From: an uncultured Clostridia bacterium
GTDB taxonomy: Bacteria > Bacillota > Clostridia > Oscillospirales > Acutalibacteraceae
Direction: 5' to 3'
Assembly (NCBI GenBank): GCA_945948515.1
Contig: CAMFBH010000021.1
Coordinates: 1 to 32,456, forward strand
Length of the DNA stretch: 32,456 bases
The notes beneath the pieces are model-generated. The model was not told the origin of the DNA, did not search any database, and saw nothing but the letters and a program-made list of their open reading frames with translations. Of the stretch, positions 31,327-32,456 are shown one piece after another; the first letter of the stretch is position 1, and every line of letters begins with the position of its first letter. The translations under genes and the position numbers were made by a program.

Positions 31327-31947
31327 ATGGTTAAAAGATTCACTATTTTTTCATCTGTTTTTTTAGCAATGCTAATGATTCTGTTTTCCTTCTTTAGTTT
31401 TTTCTCGTCAACAGAAAAAATATCAAATGAAGTTTTCCGCCTCCATATTGTTGCAAATTCCGATTCAAATGAGGATCAAAGCCTTAAACTGAAAGTAAGA
31501 GATGAAATACTAACTCAATACGCCGATTCATTTATGGACTGTAAAACAATGAGCGATTCTATTAAAACAGCAGAAAACCATCTTGCTGATTTCAAAAAAA
31601 GCGCTGAAGATATTTTAAGACAGAATAACTGTGATGACGATGTTTTTGTTGAAGTAGGAAAAGAATACTTTTCCACTCGAGAATATGATGATATAACCTT
31701 ACCTTCGGGTTTTTATAATTCACTAAAAATTGTTATCGGAAGCGGAGAGGGGAAGAATTGGTGGTGCGTTATGTTTCCGGCTATATGTCTTCCCGAGGTT
31801 AGCGACAGTGAAATTAAAAATGTTGTAAGCGATGAAGAATATGAAATTATTTCTTCTTCGGGGAAATATAAATTAAGATTTAAAGCAGTCGAAATTTATA
31901 ATTCTGTTAAGAATAAAATTTCAGAAAGCATTGAGGTGAAAAAATGA
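31327..31947 (+). CDS. spoIIR: Stage II sporulation protein R
   Basis: SpoIIR is made in the forespore and secreted across the septum to trigger SpoIIGA, which matures sigma-E in the mother cell. The 206-residue product has a signal-anchor at about 8-27. Family motifs are FRLHIVANSDSNEDQSLK (37-54), LPSGFYNSLKIVIGSGEG (125-142) and NWWCVMFP (144-151). Length is normal. ATG 31327 directly follows a T run, and AGGT in the hairpin's distal arm (31317-31320) is the only candidate ribosome site. In known species it is controlled by sigma-F; I could not see a convincing sigma-F promoter. The end overlaps the ferredoxin gene by 4 bp. Confidence 0.93.
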   Translation: MVKRFTIFSSVFLAMLMILFSFFSFFSSTEKISNEVFRLHIVANSDSNEDQSLKLKVRDEILTQYADSFMDCKTMSDSIKTAENHLADFKKSAEDILRQNNCDDDVFVEVGKEYFSTREYDDITLPSGFYNSLKIVIGSGEGKNWWCVMFPAICLPEVSDSEIKNVVSDEEYEIISSSGKYKLRFKAVEIYNSVKNKISESIEVKK

Positions 31948-32132
31948 AAGCGTTTGTAAACAGAGAGCTTTGCATCGGATGTGGACTTTGTGTAGCAACA
32001 TGTCCTTCTGTTTTTGAACTTGACGATGAATCACTATCGCGAACAATTACAACCGATGTGCCCAAAGAGCTTGAACAATCCTGCAATGAAGCCGCAGAGA
32101 ATTGTCCGGTTGATGCAATAATAGTGGAATAA
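31944..32132 (+). CDS. Ferredoxin, single [4Fe-4S] cluster
   Basis: Small electron carrier. In 62 residues the cluster ligands are C10, C13 and C16 in CIGCGLC plus C54 before Pro in NCPVDAI. Two further cysteines, C20 and C47, resemble the optional disulfide pair of Thermotoga- and Clostridium-type single-cluster ferredoxins. The acidic body is typical. GAGGTG upstream sets the start. The ATG overlaps the spoIIR stop (ATGA), so it is translated with that sporulation gene. Its redox partner is not evident from the window. Confidence 0.93.
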   Translation: MKAFVNRELCIGCGLCVATCPSVFELDDESLSRTITTDVPKELEQSCNEAAENCPVDAIIVE

Positions 32133-32164
32133 AAAATAGGGCTTGGTAAACAAGCCCTATTTTT
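32132..32164. terminator. Bidirectional terminator between ferredoxin and CoA-transferase genes
   Basis: A perfect 14-bp stem (32132-32145 with 32151-32164) with a GTAAA loop overlaps the ferredoxin stop codon and the last bases of the convergent gene. A and T runs on the two sides make it usable in both directions. Confidence 0.9.
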
Positions 32165-32456
32165 ATAAAACATTTTCTTTTAAAAATTCAACAATTTCTT
32201 CTTTTGTAAAGGGTTTCTCGTTAAATCTTTTTGCGTATTCTATGCAAAGCATTGGTCGGAATTTCGGGTGTGCAATTTTTATTAGCTCAACCGCTCTTTC
32301 TTTAATCGTTTTTCCCTTGAGCTGAGCTATGCCGTATTCCGTAACAACATAGTTTACATCGTTACGCGGTGTTGTTATTGCCGAGCCCTCAGTGATAATT
32401 GTTACTATTCTTGAAACCAAACCGTGCTTTGCTGTTGACGGCATTGCAATGATTGA
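32163..32456 (-). CDS. Acetyl-CoA hydrolase/CoA-transferase family, C-terminal part (cut by window edge)
   Basis: The last 98 or so residues of a CoA-transferase of the acetyl-CoA hydrolase / 4-hydroxybutyrate or butyrate-acetate type. The frame stays open to the window edge, and codons before the first Met (giving SIIAMPSTA) continue the family pattern. Motifs visible are SRIVTIITEGSAITTPRND, VVTEYGIAQLKGKT and the IAHPKFRPML segment. The active-site glutamate lies upstream, outside the window. The exact substrate cannot be told from the C-terminus. The gene is convergent with the ferredoxin gene. Confidence 0.88.
   Translation of the reverse strand, partial: SIIAMPSTAKHGLVSRIVTIITEGSAITTPRNDVNYVVTEYGIAQLKGKTIKERAVELIKIAHPKFRPMLCIEYAKRFNEKPFTKEEIVEFLKENVL

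Overview
The window looks like a chromosomal segment of a low-GC, spore-forming Firmicute of the class Clostridia, most likely in or near the Ruminococcaceae/Oscillospiraceae. This rests on A+T-rich spacers, consensus sigma-A promoters, strong AGGAGG ribosome sites, CCA-encoding tRNA genes, a spoIIR gene, a SpoIVFB-like M50 protease, a DUF1540 protein, LysA, and the tig-clpP-clpX-lon-engB and rplS-rbgA-rnhB-yraN gene orders. Almost all genes lie on the + strand. I see no phage genes, insertion sequence, CRISPR array, toxin-antitoxin pair or defence island: this is mainly core housekeeping DNA.

Layout. 1-3.3 kb: the 3' part of a type IIA topoisomerase A subunit, secG, and a DEDDh exonuclease with a Cys-rich tail. 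3.3-6.9 kb: a class A penicillin-binding protein, a histidine phosphatase and ruvX. 7-10 kb: an M50 membrane protease and the two radical-SAM-associated genes of the TIGR03960/TIGR03936 type. 10-12.5 kb: a structured leader, then rplS, rbgA, rnhB and yraN (ribosome biogenesis and nucleic-acid processing). 12.5-15 kb: thrC, a tiny Cys-rich DUF1540 gene on the - strand, and a metallophosphoesterase. 15-22.7 kb: trigger factor, ClpP, ClpX, Lon, EngB and LysA, a protein folding and proteolysis block. 22.7-24.7 kb: yerC (TrpR-like), a methyltransferase and hslO, behind a promoter that carries a 10-bp inverted repeat. 24.7-25.2 kb: tRNA genes Val, Asp, Phe, Gly and Cys. 25.4-26.1 kb: an unrecognised membrane protein. 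26.1-27.8 kb (- strand): a UPF0237 ACT-domain protein with UPF0210. 27.9-31.3 kb: a PHP phosphatase, an Lrp regulator, an aminotransferase and ispE. 31.3-32.5 kb: spoIIR, a ferredoxin and, on the - strand, the C-terminal end of an acetyl-CoA hydrolase/CoA-transferase cut by the window edge.

The most interesting signals are regulatory. They are an rplS leader with an apparent Shine-Dalgarno-sequestering helix, the inverted repeat flanking the yerC -10 box, a terminator-like hairpin whose 3' arm holds the only ribosome-site candidate for spoIIR, and other terminators placed too close to the next gene for a separate promoter. No convincing new multi-gene system was found. All family assignments come from reading motifs by eye; no database search was run.
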